Shown: positions 34,832 through 45,233, counted from the stretch's first letter. The stretch: DNA of 64,000 nucleotides from Rhodopseudomonas sp. AAP120 (GCF_001295845.1 NZ_LJIC01000107.1:62001-126000); one strand, 5' to 3'. Notes: generated from the letters alone by a model not told the origin. Numbers and translations: made by a program.

Positions 34832-36042
34832 GCTGATTTCCCTCTGACTCCGGCTCGAAGAGCAAAGGGGCCTTCGACATCGGGGAGCAGTTTCGACATC
34901 CGGCGCATCGCGACGAGTCCGAAGATGTAGGTGATGGCGAAACCTCCGGCATGCATCCAGATCAGATGGAGATTGGAGGTAGAGCTGTCTCCGAGTCGAT
35001 TGCGAATAAGCACGAGCATGGCGCCCAATGCGGCGCCCGCAAACGCGAAGCAGGCAAGACCCGCGATCGAAGCGGCCGCGGGCGGCGCCACGCGCCAGAG
35101 CTGACGCGCAGCGAGAAACCCAAGCAGAAACGCCCCGGTCATGAAGACGGCCAGCCAAGCTTTGAGAGAAACCAGCGTGATGGTCCGCAGCCCGTTTACG
35201 GACGCAACGCTCGTGTCTCCGATCATGGTGACGCCGATCAGGATGTTGATTGTCAGAGCACCTGCAAGCACCAGAAGGCGATCATGTCGATCCGGACCAA
35301 ATCTTCCCATCCCGACCCGCGACACGGTGGTGCTCAGAAAGATTGAAACAAGCCATCCCAAGCCAAAGCTTCCCGGACTTATGCCCCAGAACTCCGCTCT
35401 GCCGTGACGCGAAATTCTTTCGACAAACGCAGGGATCAACTCGTGGCCAAGAAGGCGCCCACCGTCGTTCAGAAGGACGAAATAGAGCGAGTCGAAGACC
35501 AGACAGACGGTGCCTGTGATGAGTGCGTATACGACCAGTTCATATGCCGCCAACGCATGAACGGCGCTCGTGTTGCCCTCGGAGGCCGGCTGCGCGCCGG
35601 CTCTGTCTAGAGGTCGGATGAGGAAGAACGGAACCATAAAGACGAAGAACAGGACCGCAAGCGTGTAGACGAGCCGCTCCGGTTCGCCAGACTTCAGGGC
35701 GTAGCTATAAAATTCAAGGCTGGTAATGAATGCGCTTCCCAATCCGACGAGCTTCGCGTTGAGACTTATCTCGTCGCGCTTCGCGACCGCTTCGTTGAGC
35801 GTGACATAGCCGAACCAAAGGATGACTACGAAATTAAGCACGATGAAGATGGCGTTGACGTCGCTGACCGCTTGCTGGTTCGGTTGCTGATCCCACGGCA
35901 CTCCGTCCCGCAGACGTACGAGAAGGGCAGCAGTGAGCGCGCCGGATTGTGCCAGGAATCCGGTGGTCAGGATCGGAACGAGTTCGCGCTTGGTTGACCG
36001 CGGAATGCGGGCCCAAAGCGTTTCGTTGCCCGGTTCTTCCAT
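34828..36042 (-). CDS. integral membrane protein of unknown function
   Basis: A 404-residue protein with about ten hydrophobic segments (VNAIFIVLNFVVILWFGYVTL, LVYTLAVLFFVFMVPFFLI, YELVVYALITGTVCLVF, LLVLAGALTINILIGVTMIG, AWLAVFMTGAFLLGFLAA and others). The loops are charged and there is no transporter signature I can name. The N-terminus MEEPGNETLWARIPRSTKRELVPILTTGF is cytoplasmic by charge. It is the first gene of a pair with the exported Cys-rich protein. Confidence 0.72.
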   Translation of the reverse strand: MEEPGNETLWARIPRSTKRELVPILTTGFLAQSGALTAALLVRLRDGVPWDQQPNQQAVSDVNAIFIVLNFVVILWFGYVTLNEAVAKRDEISLNAKLVGLGSAFITSLEFYSYALKSGEPERLVYTLAVLFFVFMVPFFLIRPLDRAGAQPASEGNTSAVHALAAYELVVYALITGTVCLVFDSLYFVLLNDGGRLLGHELIPAFVERISRHGRAEFWGISPGSFGLGWLVSIFLSTTVSRVGMGRFGPDRHDRLLVLAGALTINILIGVTMIGDTSVASVNGLRTITLVSLKAWLAVFMTGAFLLGFLAARQLWRVAPPAAASIAGLACFAFAGAALGAMLVLIRNRLGDSSTSNLHLIWMHAGGFAITYIFGLVAMRRMSKLLPDVEGPFALRAGVRGKSA

Positions 36043-36138
36043 ATGCAGCGCCTCTCTCCCGGGCCTAGTCCGAGGTACACGGTTGATGCCTTTACAAACC
36101 CCAGCGCCCTTGCACGCAAGTCGATCGTCGGCGGGAGC

Positions 36139-37107
36139 TCAAGTCATGGCTCGAATTTGCCGCTCTCTGCCATCGCATCGAGACCGAGACTCGGCCACGA
36201 ACTTCGAATCGCGGCGGTAGACCGGCTCAAGCTCCTCTTCTTTGTAGGCTCGGATCTTGGCCTTGGCGACCTTGGCGCCGCCCCGACCTGCCAAGCGGAA
36301 GTCCAGAGCGCGGCGAGAGCTCCAACGCCGTCCGCCAAGGACCGTATCGTCGCCTTGCTGATCTGGTCGTCGTCCCAAAGCGCCTTGGCTCTGGCCGTCT
36401 GGCTCTGCGACGGGTCGTCGGCATCTATGATCGTATTCGGGGCGAGGCGCGTCTGCGCATCGTTCATGAGCGCGATCACCGCCTTCGCCGCACGGTGGCC
36501 GCTTCGATCAATGCTCACGGCGCGCCGCTTCTTGAGTTCATCGTCCACCGCGGCAAGAGCGCCGGCGGGGTCGACCTCGAGCATGGTCTCCTCGTAGATG
36601 CCGTGGATCTTCGCCTCTCGGCTCTTCTTGGATTCCTTGAATTCGTCGCTGTCGCGCGGCACGGGATAGCTTCGTCCGCTCACTTTCCGCATCGGCGGCA
36701 CGCCGTGATGCATGTAGGAGCAGTGCAGCGGTTGCGAGGCGTCGCCGACATAGTGGGCCATAACGCCCGCGCCAGCGACGAATCGAAGCACGTCCCCTTT
36801 CTTCAGGCAAGTCACCATCGCATCCCAGATCTGCCAGACGTGGAATGGGAGTGCTCCAATGGCCATCACGCCGCAGGAAGGCCGGGGCGTCCTGGACGTC
36901 GGTCTCGCATTCATTGAAATAGGCTCCGATCTTCATCGAGGCGGCGAATCGCGAACCTTCAGGCGCGCGGATCGTTTTCGCTCCGACGATCACGCTGCCA
37001 CAAGCAAACGCTGCGGCCAGTCGCGCTCGATCGACCATGGAGAGGCCGATAACGCCGCCGTAGGTGCAGTGGCCGAAAGGGTTCGTGTCGGCGCGTAAAC
37101 GGAGCAT
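36139..37107 (-). pseudogene. S1/P1 nuclease / phospholipase C-like protein, frameshifted
   Basis: Three minus-strand frames join into one protein: GAYFNECETDVQDAPAFL, then GALPFHVWQIWDAMVTCLKKGDVLRFVAGAGVMAHYVGDASQPLHCSYMHHGVPP (the His/Asp zinc-binding core HYVGDASQPLH), and finally VAKAKIRAYKEEELEPVYRRDSKFVAE. Frames change near 36880 and 36260. The usual exported N-terminus (Trp-Gly...His) is absent. It is a decayed zinc-dependent nuclease/phospholipase gene. Confidence 0.7.
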
Positions 37108-37501
37108 GAAGAGTTTTTCGTCGGTGCAGTCGAACGAGCGCTTCAGAGCAATCTGCTTCTACCGTCGCGCTTTGCTAACTCCTGGCACGCGCCGGCGATG
37201 CTGCCAGCCGTCATCGATCTCCAGCCTTCCAGTGCATCACACAAAGCTCCTGCGGCCGGACACCGTCGCCGCCAAGGCTGCAGCGTGACTATGGGGCACG
37301 TCTTACAAAGTCCGTTGCGGTAGGACTCTCGGCTCGATGGACGAGTAGCCAGTCAAAATATTACGCGGGTTACACTCTATAATTTCCAAGGCGATCTTGG
37401 AACGTAGCGATGGCGTTGAGATCCGTCGCAGGATGGCGTTGCTTCGGAAATCGGCTCGTCGATAATCGGCGTCCGACCGCCATCGGAACGGTTTGCAGAT
37501 C
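37108..37501. other. no supported gene
   Basis: The 394 bp contain only short shadow frames. Nothing recognisable on either strand. Confidence 0.4.
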
Positions 37502-38047
37502 CTACTGATGCTCGTGCCCCCCGTGGCTGTGGGGTTTGGCGACGTCTGTGGTATCCGATTGAAGTGCTTCGTATTGTTCTGCGGTCAAAGTAGGGAGGCT
37601 CCTCACAAACGCCACGACCGCCCAAATTCGCTCGTCGTCATGCGTCGGACCGAATGCGGGCATGCCGGTCATATGGACGCCGTTCTTCACAATCCAAAAG
37701 ATCTCTGGGGCGCTCCATCGTTTCGCGGCGTCCTTGAGCGGGGGAGGTTTAGGAGAAAGACCGTTTCCGATCTCGCCTGCTTCCTTCCCGGGCGCCCCGT
37801 GGCATTGTGCGCACATTTCGTCGAAATCTTGAAAGCCCTGAGTAGCCAGAGCAGGCAGATCCGGTGGCGAGGCGATCGCGGCGGCTCTCGCGCGAACGGA
37901 GTTCTCCATTGTCGTATGCAGGGCCCAGGCGAACAGAGGATGCATGCCGCTCCCTGCTGCGACGTCGTACCGGCCGGTGTAAATGACGCCCAACATGCCG
38001 AGAATGCCGAGCAGCGTGGCGGTGGCGAATCCCATTGCGAACTTCAT
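37502..38047 (-). CDS. membrane-anchored class I cytochrome c
   Basis: A 181-residue protein with an uncleaved-type N-terminal anchor (MKFAMGFATATLLGILGMLGVIYTG). One haem c site, CAQCHGAPG (about residue 84), is followed by the distal Met region WIVKNGVHMTGMPAFGPTHDDERIWAVVAFVRSLP. The His-rich tail is KPHSHGGHEHQ. It carries electrons in the periplasm; the tail may bind metal. GGAG lies 6 bases before the ATG. It stands alone between two decayed genes. Confidence 0.9.
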   Translation of the reverse strand: MKFAMGFATATLLGILGMLGVIYTGRYDVAAGSGMHPLFAWALHTTMENSVRARAAAIASPPDLPALATQGFQDFDEMCAQCHGAPGKEAGEIGNGLSPKPPPLKDAAKRWSAPEIFWIVKNGVHMTGMPAFGPTHDDERIWAVVAFVRSLPTLTAEQYEALQSDTTDVAKPHSHGGHEHQ

Positions 38048-38302
38048 GATAGTCTCCGCGGTGCGGGCACTGTTGGGGCTACAACGCGAGTTCCGCGAGC
38101 GGGGTCAAGTGGACCTGTTAACCGGCGATGCATAGCGTGGATTGAGCGCGAACCGCGGCTGTTGCCGTACTCCGATCGTCGACGCGCAACAAGCCCTCGT
38201 TTCGATCGCTGCACAGTCCCTGACGGTTCGCGATTGATTGGCTTGCTTCGGCACCCCCGGAGAGCAAAAAAGTACGTCACGCGAATTGCCTCTCTTGTGC
38301 GC

Positions 38303-39455
38303 TCATAGCGGACGCGGATGACCAGCCGCAGCTCGTTCGGTTGCGGCAAGCAACGACGCGATAGCGCTCATCGCGCCGAGCCCTGCCAAACTGACCAAAG
38401 TCTGCGCCCCAAGGCTGTTCCAACCCAGGTTCAGAACGGCGTGCGCAGCAAAGGAAAGCCGGACGCCGGCGCAATAGATTACGAGCGAATGTTTGCCGCA
38501 TCGCACCAGAGGGTCGTATCTCCCGCGTTCTCACGATGGCGGAACTGCTCGGAAGAAAGCGCCAACAGAGCAGCGCGAGGGAAGCAAAGTGCAGTAAGCG
38601 CAGCACATCGAGGTTGCTCTTATCCACCGGATAGTTGAGGCGGGAGAGCCATGCCGGCACGTAGGCCTCGATCGAATGAATTGGCCACCCCAAGGTAGTC
38701 ACGAGTGAGAATGCCAAGTGGAGCGTCGCCAGAGCTGCGAGAGCGTTTGACCTGAGAACGACAAGCTGCCACGTGCCCCGGCTTGCTCCCCACCAGACGC
38801 CGATTACGAAGAGCAACTGCCAGTTCAGCGGATTGAAATAGAGCTGGCCGGTTGGATAGGCAGAAAGGTACCAATCGAACAGGTGAGCGCAGACGTAAAG
38901 TGCCGCTGACCCATGCAGCGCCAGCTGCCAGGCATGCATCACCAAGGGAAGGATCAGCAGCAGCCCAAAGTGGAGAACGATCATCAGCAGTAATGGGTCG
39001 CGATTCACGGGCGAATACCGCAGCAAGATTGCCTGGAACGTGGTCTCTGCCGACCTATCAAGCAAGACGTCCAAGTTGGCATGATCCAGCATACTGGCCT
39101 GCCGGGCACCAAAGTAAGACACTTCGGCCAACAAGAAGGCCAACGTGACGATTTGAGCGATATAGATCTGAGCGGCTCGCCGGAATACACGCATGCAAGC
39201 GAGGGCCAGGCCCGAGTATCGTGCAACGCCGTCATAGACCACGCCGGATGCGAGTCCCGAGAGTAAGTATCTCTGCGGCGTCGCTGACCCGAAGTTCTCG
39301 GGTGTGAAATGATTGAGATAGCTTTCGGGAACGTGATCAACCAAGATCCACCACAACGAAAGCCCGCAAAAGAGATCAATCCGAAGATCGCGCTCACTTG
39401 ACGACGTGGACATGGGAGAGTTGTACTTCACGTCTGAGTCTTTGCCCGTTGCCAC
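38303..39455 (-). pseudogene. second OpgC-type membrane protein, frameshifted near the end
   Basis: The frame starting at GTG 39455 (AAGGA six bases before it) gives SERDLRIDLFCGLSLWWILVDHVPESYLNHFTPENFGSATPQRYLLSGLASG, several membrane segments, YFNPLNWQLLFVIGVWWG and YPVDKSNLDVLRLLHF. This matches OpgC proteins and parallels the copy at 14134-15378. At about 38500 the frame breaks; the C-terminus (CGKHSLVIYCAGVRLSFAAHAVLNLGWNSLGAQTLVSLAGLGAMSAIASLLAA) continues in another frame to 38303. It modifies periplasmic glucans if functional. Confidence 0.8.
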
Positions 39456-40738
39456 CAGCGAGTCCTTGACGCTGCATCAGTAAACGTAGGCGATCTCCAT
39501 GCCGAGACACCAGCCAGGCAAAGTGTTGAACGAGTACGGTTGCCCGAACTCTTTATGGACGCTGAGCTTCGCGAGATATTACAGCCGTTTGAGCATGCCA
39601 GTGCTTGCGTCGTGGACAGGCAGAGTCCGCGGCGCGGCGCCATAATGGTTCTCCTACGTCGCGCTGGTGCTTTGGAGATTTAGTTTCCGTTGGTCGTTGG
39701 CGCTTGCCTTATCGAAACTGCCGCGGGATGCGTATTTATAGACGCGAACGTACCGCATATCTTTGAACGCCCGGCGATTTGGAAGCTGTGGAATCTCGCA
39801 GGCGACGTTCTGCGCCTGCATGTTAAGCCTCCGATGGAGGCTATTCTTCGGTCCGTACCCGCTGTTGATGATGTGCACATGGGCGGGCAAGATTGGATTG
39901 ATCGAGGATAGCAGGAAAGCGGTTAGTTGTCTCGATAGGCTCCGTAGGGCGGCGGTCGAGGGAGAGCTTGACTTCTACGGACAATTGATCACGACGAGCG
40001 GGGTAGAGTACGCCGCGCGCGTACGCGCAGGGTGGAAACGAAAATGTATTTACTTATGATCCAAAGCAGAGGGGTTTGAAGACCTCGCAGATTGGTCAAT
40101 ATCGCAATCTACACTTGAGCAGGAGAGTGCTGAAGATAACGCAGAAGAGTTGGGAAGATGCGCAAGAGTAGCTGCTTTCCAGCCAGCGCATAGCCACAAG
40201 TTAACGCGATCCTCAGAACCGACAGCTCATGAGCGACGTGCTGCGCGAAGATGTGCTGATCCCGTAGGCACGTCGCCTTGATGCGGCGTCGGGCATGACA
40301 GGCCTTGGCGTATCTCCAACCCGTCGAGCTAGTCTAGCAGTCTCCCCCTTCCCCGAGTCTTGTGGAGCCGTACGGGACGGCGAGTTTGAGATCTTCGCGA
40401 CGTTGTTATGCCGTCCGCATTGGGCCTCGAGCGCTAGGGGGCCGGCTTCCGATCGTCGTCGACCTCCGCCGTTTCGGCGATCTCATCGCGGTCGATGCGA
40501 AGTCCCCATGGGAGGCGCGCCCGGCCGATCATGGGAGGGTCGACAACCTCGCCGTCTCCGCGCTCGTCGAAATGGTCGGTGTCGGCGCGCGAACCGAGCA
40601 GGAACAGGTTGTCCGTCGGTCCGGCCTGACATCGCGATCTCGTCGCGAGCGAACGAACGTCTGAGCTCAGTCTGCATCTTTCGTCGATCGCTTACGAGAG
40701 GTCGGCCGCGGAAAAGCGTTGCATCACAGGCGGCGCGA
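39456..40738. other. long gene-poor stretch
   Basis: Nearly 1.3 kb without a supported gene. It contains relic B (39828-40169). The rest shows only shadow frames and looks like decayed DNA. Confidence 0.5.
39828..40169 (+). pseudogene. relic B of the unrecognised repeated sequence
   Basis: Matches relic A (31035-31340) in three ordered blocks. Here the coding pieces are clearer: LDRLRRAAVEGELDFYGQLITTSGVEYAARVRAGWKR, then, after a break, DPKQRGLKTSQIGQYRNLHLSRRVLKITQKSWEDAQE. No family is recognised. The two relics differ at many positions, so they are old, not a recent duplication. Confidence 0.6.
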
Positions 40739-42340
40739 TCAGGGGCGGCGGCCGACGGTCGCCTCCGCCAACTCCGCCTGAACCTCGCCGGCCCGCAGTC
40801 TCCTCGGCGGTGGGGGTTCCAAACGAACGCAAGCCGCGACGAAAGCCGCGAAGGGGGTGATGTCGCCCTTTACGCTCGCAAGTTCCAGAGCCTGCATGTA
40901 CTCATTCCGACGGTCGACCGGAATGATCGTCCACGGGTATCCCCCTTCGGCGAGCATGACGTTCATCAGGAAACGGCCCGAGCGACCGTTGCCGTCCGGC
41001 AGGGGGTGGATGAAAGTGAATACAAAGTGGCCGAGGACCGCACGCACGCGGGGATCCTTCTCCGCATGCAAGCATTCGAAGAACGTCTCCATGGCGTCGG
41101 GCAGTGATTCCCACGCCGTCGGAGAGTGTCCGGAGTTCTTGATGAAAATGAAATGCTGCCGATAGCCGGCCAAGCGCTCCGGCTTCAGCAGACCCGCGGC
41201 GACCGACGGTTCGAACATGGAGCGGAACCACTTGAGATGGTCTTCCTCCGCAACCGTCGCCGCGTCCGTCCTCTCCAGCACGCGCTTCACCGATTTGACG
41301 ACTTCTGCAAAGGCCAACTGGTAGCCCTTCGCGGCCATCGCGTCGGTTTGCTTCCTGTCGTCTTCATCCGTTTCCGGATTCCACTTTCCCGATTTCACCC
41401 GCTCAATGAGATCTTCGCTTACCGAGTACCCCTCGATCGACAGCGAGTGGTAGGCGTCCGAAGTGTATCGCTCGTTGACGGCGGCGATGTAGGCGTCGAC
41501 GTCCTCGACCTGGCTCGCTTCGTCGGGAAACGCGGCGATCACCGCCTCGCGCATCTGCGCCCACATGAGACGGATGCGGGTGACGACGGGGGCGACGGCC
41601 CGGCCGGCGCCCAGACTGATCTGCACCGGTCCCTGGAAGGGATCCTGCTCCTCGCGCACCTGGTGGTCCGCTCGTCTCATCGTTTCGACGATTTCGTCGG
41701 CGATCGCGGGCTTTCCCAGCGCCCGGTACGCGCCGGCGATCCTGCCCGCCGCCACCGTTCTTCCGCCTTCCAGCAGCACCTTGAGGATGGCGCTTCGATC
41801 CCGAAGAGATCCGAGAAGGGCGATCATGTCGGTGCGGTTCGTGCTCCAGAAATTTGGAGCCACGTCGCAGATCGCTTCGATCGTCGGGTAGACGCGCAGG
41901 TTCGCGATCTCGCCCGCAGCGCTCTTCGGCAAATTAGTCTTGTAGGCAAAGATGGAGGTATCGTGCGGAAGAGTGACGGCCTTGTTGTTGGCATGCGGCG
42001 CCTGGACGACGATCTGCGGCGGGACGTTCATGTTGCCGGCGAGCAGCGGAATCGAATTTTCGGGAGACAGAACCCAGTTCGCTCCGAACCGCTCGTCCAG
42101 GTAACGCCGGCAGAATTCCCAGTAGGAGGTGTACCAGGAGGTGCTGTCGCCGGAACGTGCGTCGGGACGCGACAGCATCAGCCAGCCGTTCATGATCTCT
42201 TTGAGGAAACCATTCTTGATGAGCCTCTCCCGGTCGGTCCGACCTACCTCCGAGGTCTTGAAGACACGACGTTGCCCGTTGTCGCTGAGGGCTTTGAGAG
42301 CGGAGAGCGATTTTGCCAGTTTCTCATTCGTCGCGGCCAT
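40739..42340 (-). CDS. AbiEi-like winged-helix / Fic domain fusion protein
   Basis: A 533-residue protein. The N-terminal part (about 1-150) resembles AbiEi-type antitoxin/regulator proteins: LSDNGQRRVFKTSEVGRTDRERLIKNGFLKEIMNGWLMLSRP, then FGANWVLSPENSIPLLAG and IFAYKTNLP. The C-terminal Fic core has HPLPDGNGRSGR (His445), the catalytic motif of AMP-transferases. S299-L-S-I-E303-G is the (S/T)xxxE(G/N) inhibitory helix motif, placed before the core as in self-inhibited class II Fic proteins. The start at 42340 is preferred; an in-frame extension upstream (MYIQQKMIESQQRKMIG) is encoded by promoter repeats and is likely artificial. It may bind its own repeats. Confidence 0.88.
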   Translation of the reverse strand: MAATNEKLAKSLSALKALSDNGQRRVFKTSEVGRTDRERLIKNGFLKEIMNGWLMLSRPDARSGDSTSWYTSYWEFCRRYLDERFGANWVLSPENSIPLLAGNMNVPPQIVVQAPHANNKAVTLPHDTSIFAYKTNLPKSAAGEIANLRVYPTIEAICDVAPNFWSTNRTDMIALLGSLRDRSAILKVLLEGGRTVAAGRIAGAYRALGKPAIADEIVETMRRADHQVREEQDPFQGPVQISLGAGRAVAPVVTRIRLMWAQMREAVIAAFPDEASQVEDVDAYIAAVNERYTSDAYHSLSIEGYSVSEDLIERVKSGKWNPETDEDDRKQTDAMAAKGYQLAFAEVVKSVKRVLERTDAATVAEEDHLKWFRSMFEPSVAAGLLKPERLAGYRQHFIFIKNSGHSPTAWESLPDAMETFFECLHAEKDPRVRAVLGHFVFTFIHPLPDGNGRSGRFLMNVMLAEGGYPWTIIPVDRRNEYMQALELASVKGDITPFAAFVAACVRLEPPPPRRLRAGEVQAELAEATVGRRP

Positions 42341-42373
42341 GGCCTTGTTCCGAGGTTGGTTCCGTACGTTTCC

Positions 42374-42514
42374 AATCATTTTCCGTTGTTGAGATTCAAT
42401 CATTTTTTGTTGTATATACAAGTATTTTTTTCTGCTTATATCAATCCCTTTTAGCTGTTCTATCTCAATCCCTTTTCGTTGTTCAAATACAATTCTTTTA
42501 TGCTAACCTTAGCG
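42374..42514. repeat. six direct repeats of about 24 bp upstream of the Fic gene
   Basis: On the plus strand, units begin at 42374, 42398, 42420, 42443, 42467 and 42491, with a consensus near CAATCnTTTTnnGTTGTT plus an AT-rich spacer; the third and sixth are the weakest. The spacing (22-24 bp, about two helical turns) puts all units on the same face of the DNA. They lie directly in front of the minus-strand Fic gene, so they are probably operator or iteron-like sites. Confidence 0.75.
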
Positions 42515-42868
42515 AAGCACCACCACCCCTGAATGCCGCTCAGTCCCATCGGAGGCCTTCGACAAAAGTCCGGCAAATCGAGCTAAGATGGTGGAAAGCG
42601 TTTACCATCCCTCGGAATTCGCTTGAACCGAACTGCCGATTCCGGTACATACCACCGGTACACACAACCTGCCTAGGTTGTCCGGAAAACGTTGATTTAG
42701 CTTCCGTTTTCGCGGCTCTCGGGAGAGGGGCTGAGAGTCCCTCCCTCTCCGCCATTTGTGATCTTTCATGGAATAGGGACCCCGCTACGGGGCTGATTTT
42801 CATCCAATCGGGACCCCGTTGCGACGGGTCCACACTGGCCTTCAGGACAACTGGAGGCCGCGATTGGG

Positions 42869-44367
42869 ATGCTGGTTGTGGAGACGATCGCCAAGATTCG
42901 CCGGGCGTATTTCAGCCAAGGCAAATCGATCAAGGAGATCTGCCGAGAGCTGCGGGTCTCGCGCAAGGTAGTTCGGAAGGTCGTCCGATCGGATGCGACC
43001 GAGTTCCGGTACGAGCGTTCACGGCAGCCGTTGCCGCGGATCGGGCCGTGGCGGGAGCAGCTCGAGGCGTTGCTGGAGGCGAACGAGAAGCGGTCGGCGC
43101 GTGAGCGGCTGACCATCATCCGGCTGCACGAAGAGCTTCGCGCGCTCGGCTACCCGGGCAGCTATGCCGCGGTCCGGCGCTACTTGATCGCCTGGCAGAC
43201 CAAGCGGGCCAGCGCGGCGGCAGCGGCGTTCGTGCCGTTGAGTTTCGCGCCGGGCGAGGCCTACCAGTTCGTTTGGAGCCACGAGATCGTGGTGATGAAC
43301 GGCGTGACGACGACTGTGAAGGTCGCGCACATGCGCCTGTGCCACAGCCGGATGTTCTTGGTGCGCGCCTATCCGCGGGAGAGCCAGGAGATGGTGTTCG
43401 ACGCGCACGAACGCGCCTTCGCGTTCTTCAGGGGCGTCTGCACGCGCGGCATCTACGACAACATGAAGACGGCGGTGGATGCGATCTTCGTCGGCAAGGA
43501 CCGGCAATACAATCGCCGCTTCTTGCAGATGTGCTCGCATCATCTCTGGTCGATCCGGTCGCCTTCACGCCGGCGTCGGGCTGGGAGAAGGGCCAGGTCG
43601 AGAACCAGGTCGGGCTGGTGCGCGAACGCTTCTTTGCGCCGCGTTTGAAGGTGAGGAGCTACGACGAGCTGAACGCCTGGCTGGTCGACAAATGCGTCGC
43701 CTACGCCAAGAGCCACGCCCATCCCGAGCGGCCGGAGACCACGATCTGGGCGGCGTTCGAGGACGAGCGGCCGCATCTGATCCCGTATCGCGGCCGGTTC
43801 GACGGCTTCCACGCGCTGCCGGCGTCGGTGTCGAAGACCTGCCTGGTGCGGTTCGACAACAACAAATACTCGGTCAGTGCGGGCGCCGTCGGCCGGCCGG
43901 TCGAGGTCCATGCCTATGCCGACCGGATCGTGATCCGCCAGGACGGCCGTGTCGCGGCCGAGCACGCCCGCTGCTATGGACGCGGCGAGACCGTCTATGA
44001 TCCCTGGCATTACGTGTCGGTTCTGGCGCGCAAACCGGGCGCCTTGCGCAATGGCGCGCCGTTCCGGGACTGGGTTCTGCCGACGGCCTTGGAGCGCGTC
44101 AAACGCAAGCTGGCGGGGTCCAACGACGGCGACCGGCAAATGGTCGCGATCCTGGCGGCGGTCCTGACCGACGGATTGTCCGCGGTCGAAGCCGCCTGCG
44201 GCGAGGCGCTGGCCGATGGCGTCCATTCCGCCGACGTCATCATCAACATCCTGGCGCGCCGGCGCGATCCGCTGCCGATCGCGCCCATCGCGACGCCGGC
44301 GTCGTTGACGCTGCATCACGCGCCGATCGCCGATTGCGCCAGATATGATCAATTCAGGAGGACATGA
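42869..44367 (+). pseudogene. istA: IS21 transposase IstA, frameshifted and with catalytic Asp lost
   Basis: The HTH end is MLVVETIAKIRRAYFSQGKSIKEICRELRVSRKVVRKVVRS. The DDE core shows two changes. The first catalytic Asp (expected FDWSHEIVV) is Val here (YQFVWSHEIVV, codon GTT). After FLQMCSHHL a duplicated CT dinucleotide (about 43541) shifts the frame; the rest (VDPVAFTPASGWEKGQVENQVGLVRERFF...) follows in another frame to 44367. The second Asp (IYDNMKTAVD) and the Glu (GQVENQ) remain. It is inactive on both counts. Confidence 0.9.
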
Positions 44368-45098
44368 GCATGGAGCGCACCGACGTTCTCGACATGATGG
44401 GGTCTCTGAAGCTCTACGGAATGCGCGCCGCCTATGACGAAACGCTCAACCTCGCGGTCAAGCGCAAGCCCGAACCGCAACGCTTCGTCGGCGACCTGCT
44501 CAAGGCCGAGATCGCCGAGAAGCAGGCCCGCTCGATCAAGTACCAGCTCACCACCGCCAAATTGCCGCTCGCGAAGGACATCGACGACTTCGCCTTCAAG
44601 GACACGCCGATCAACGAGGCTCTGATCCGTGACCTCGCCGGCGGCGGGTTCATCGCCCAGCAGCGTAACGTCGTGCTGATCGGCGGCACCGGGACCGGCA
44701 AGACCCATCTGGCGATCGCGATCGCCCGCAATTGCATCCGCGCCGGCGCCCGCGGGCGCTTCTTCACCACCGTCGATCTCGTCAACCGGCTGGAAGCCGA
44801 GGCCCGCTCCGGCCGCCAGGCGAGGCTCGCCGACTATCTCACCCGCCTCGACTTCATCATCCTGGACGAACTCGGCTATCTGCCGTTCGCCCAGGCCGGT
44901 GGCCAGCTCCTGTTCCACCTGATCAGCCGGCTCTACGAACGCACCTCGATCATCGTCACCACCAATCTGGCCTTCGGCGAATGGCCGACCGTGTTCGGCG
45001 ATCCGAAAATGACCACGGCGCTGCTCGACCGCCTGACCCACCACTGCGACATCGTCGAAACCGGCAACGACAGCTGGCGCTTCAAAAACCGCGCCTGA
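44364..45098 (+). CDS. istB: IS21 ATP-binding transposition helper IstB
   Basis: A 244-residue AAA+ ATPase related to DnaC: Walker [16 protein letters not shown] (about 94-108), Walker [15 protein letters not shown] and sensor region [18 protein letters not shown]. It normally chooses target DNA for IstA. The ATG overlaps the istA stop by 4 bp. It is intact, although its partner is not. Confidence 0.94.
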   Translation: MSMERTDVLDMMGSLKLYGMRAAYDETLNLAVKRKPEPQRFVGDLLKAEIAEKQARSIKYQLTTAKLPLAKDIDDFAFKDTPINEALIRDLAGGGFIAQQRNVVLIGGTGTGKTHLAIAIARNCIRAGARGRFFTTVDLVNRLEAEARSGRQARLADYLTRLDFIILDELGYLPFAQAGGQLLFHLISRLYERTSIIVTTNLAFGEWPTVFGDPKMTTALLDRLTHHCDIVETGNDSWRFKNRA

Positions 45099-45233
45099 CA
45101 TCCCCCGTTGATCCGCGCGCGCCGGCTCCGCAACCCCGGCCAGCTACGCCGGCGCGCGCACTACAATCACGCGATCAGCAAAGGGGGCCCTTTTGGATGC
45201 AAGAACGGGGTCCGTTTGGGTGATAAGTGACAC

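Larger units (their letters stand above)
42757..45233. mobile_element. IS21-family element, defective
   Basis: The ends TGTGATC...GGACCCCG (42757) and, inverted, TGTCACTTATC...GGACCCCG (45233) are imperfect inverted repeats; further GGACCCC/ATCCAA repeats sit inside both ends, as in IS21. It carries istA (broken) and istB. No target duplication is visible, and only the right flank is IS66 DNA, so the left junction was probably rearranged after insertion. Confidence 0.8.

Noticed and set aside
41126-42454. A 442-codon open frame on the plus strand
   Set aside because: It lies antisense to the Fic gene, whose catalytic and inhibitory motifs are clear; GC-rich DNA gives such shadows.
42540-42756. 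Possible tRNA or CRISPR-like repeats near the Fic promoter
   Set aside because: The repeats are confined to 42374-42514, have no spacers of unique sequence of CRISPR length, and no cloverleaf can be drawn. No tRNA, rRNA or CRISPR array was seen anywhere in the window.
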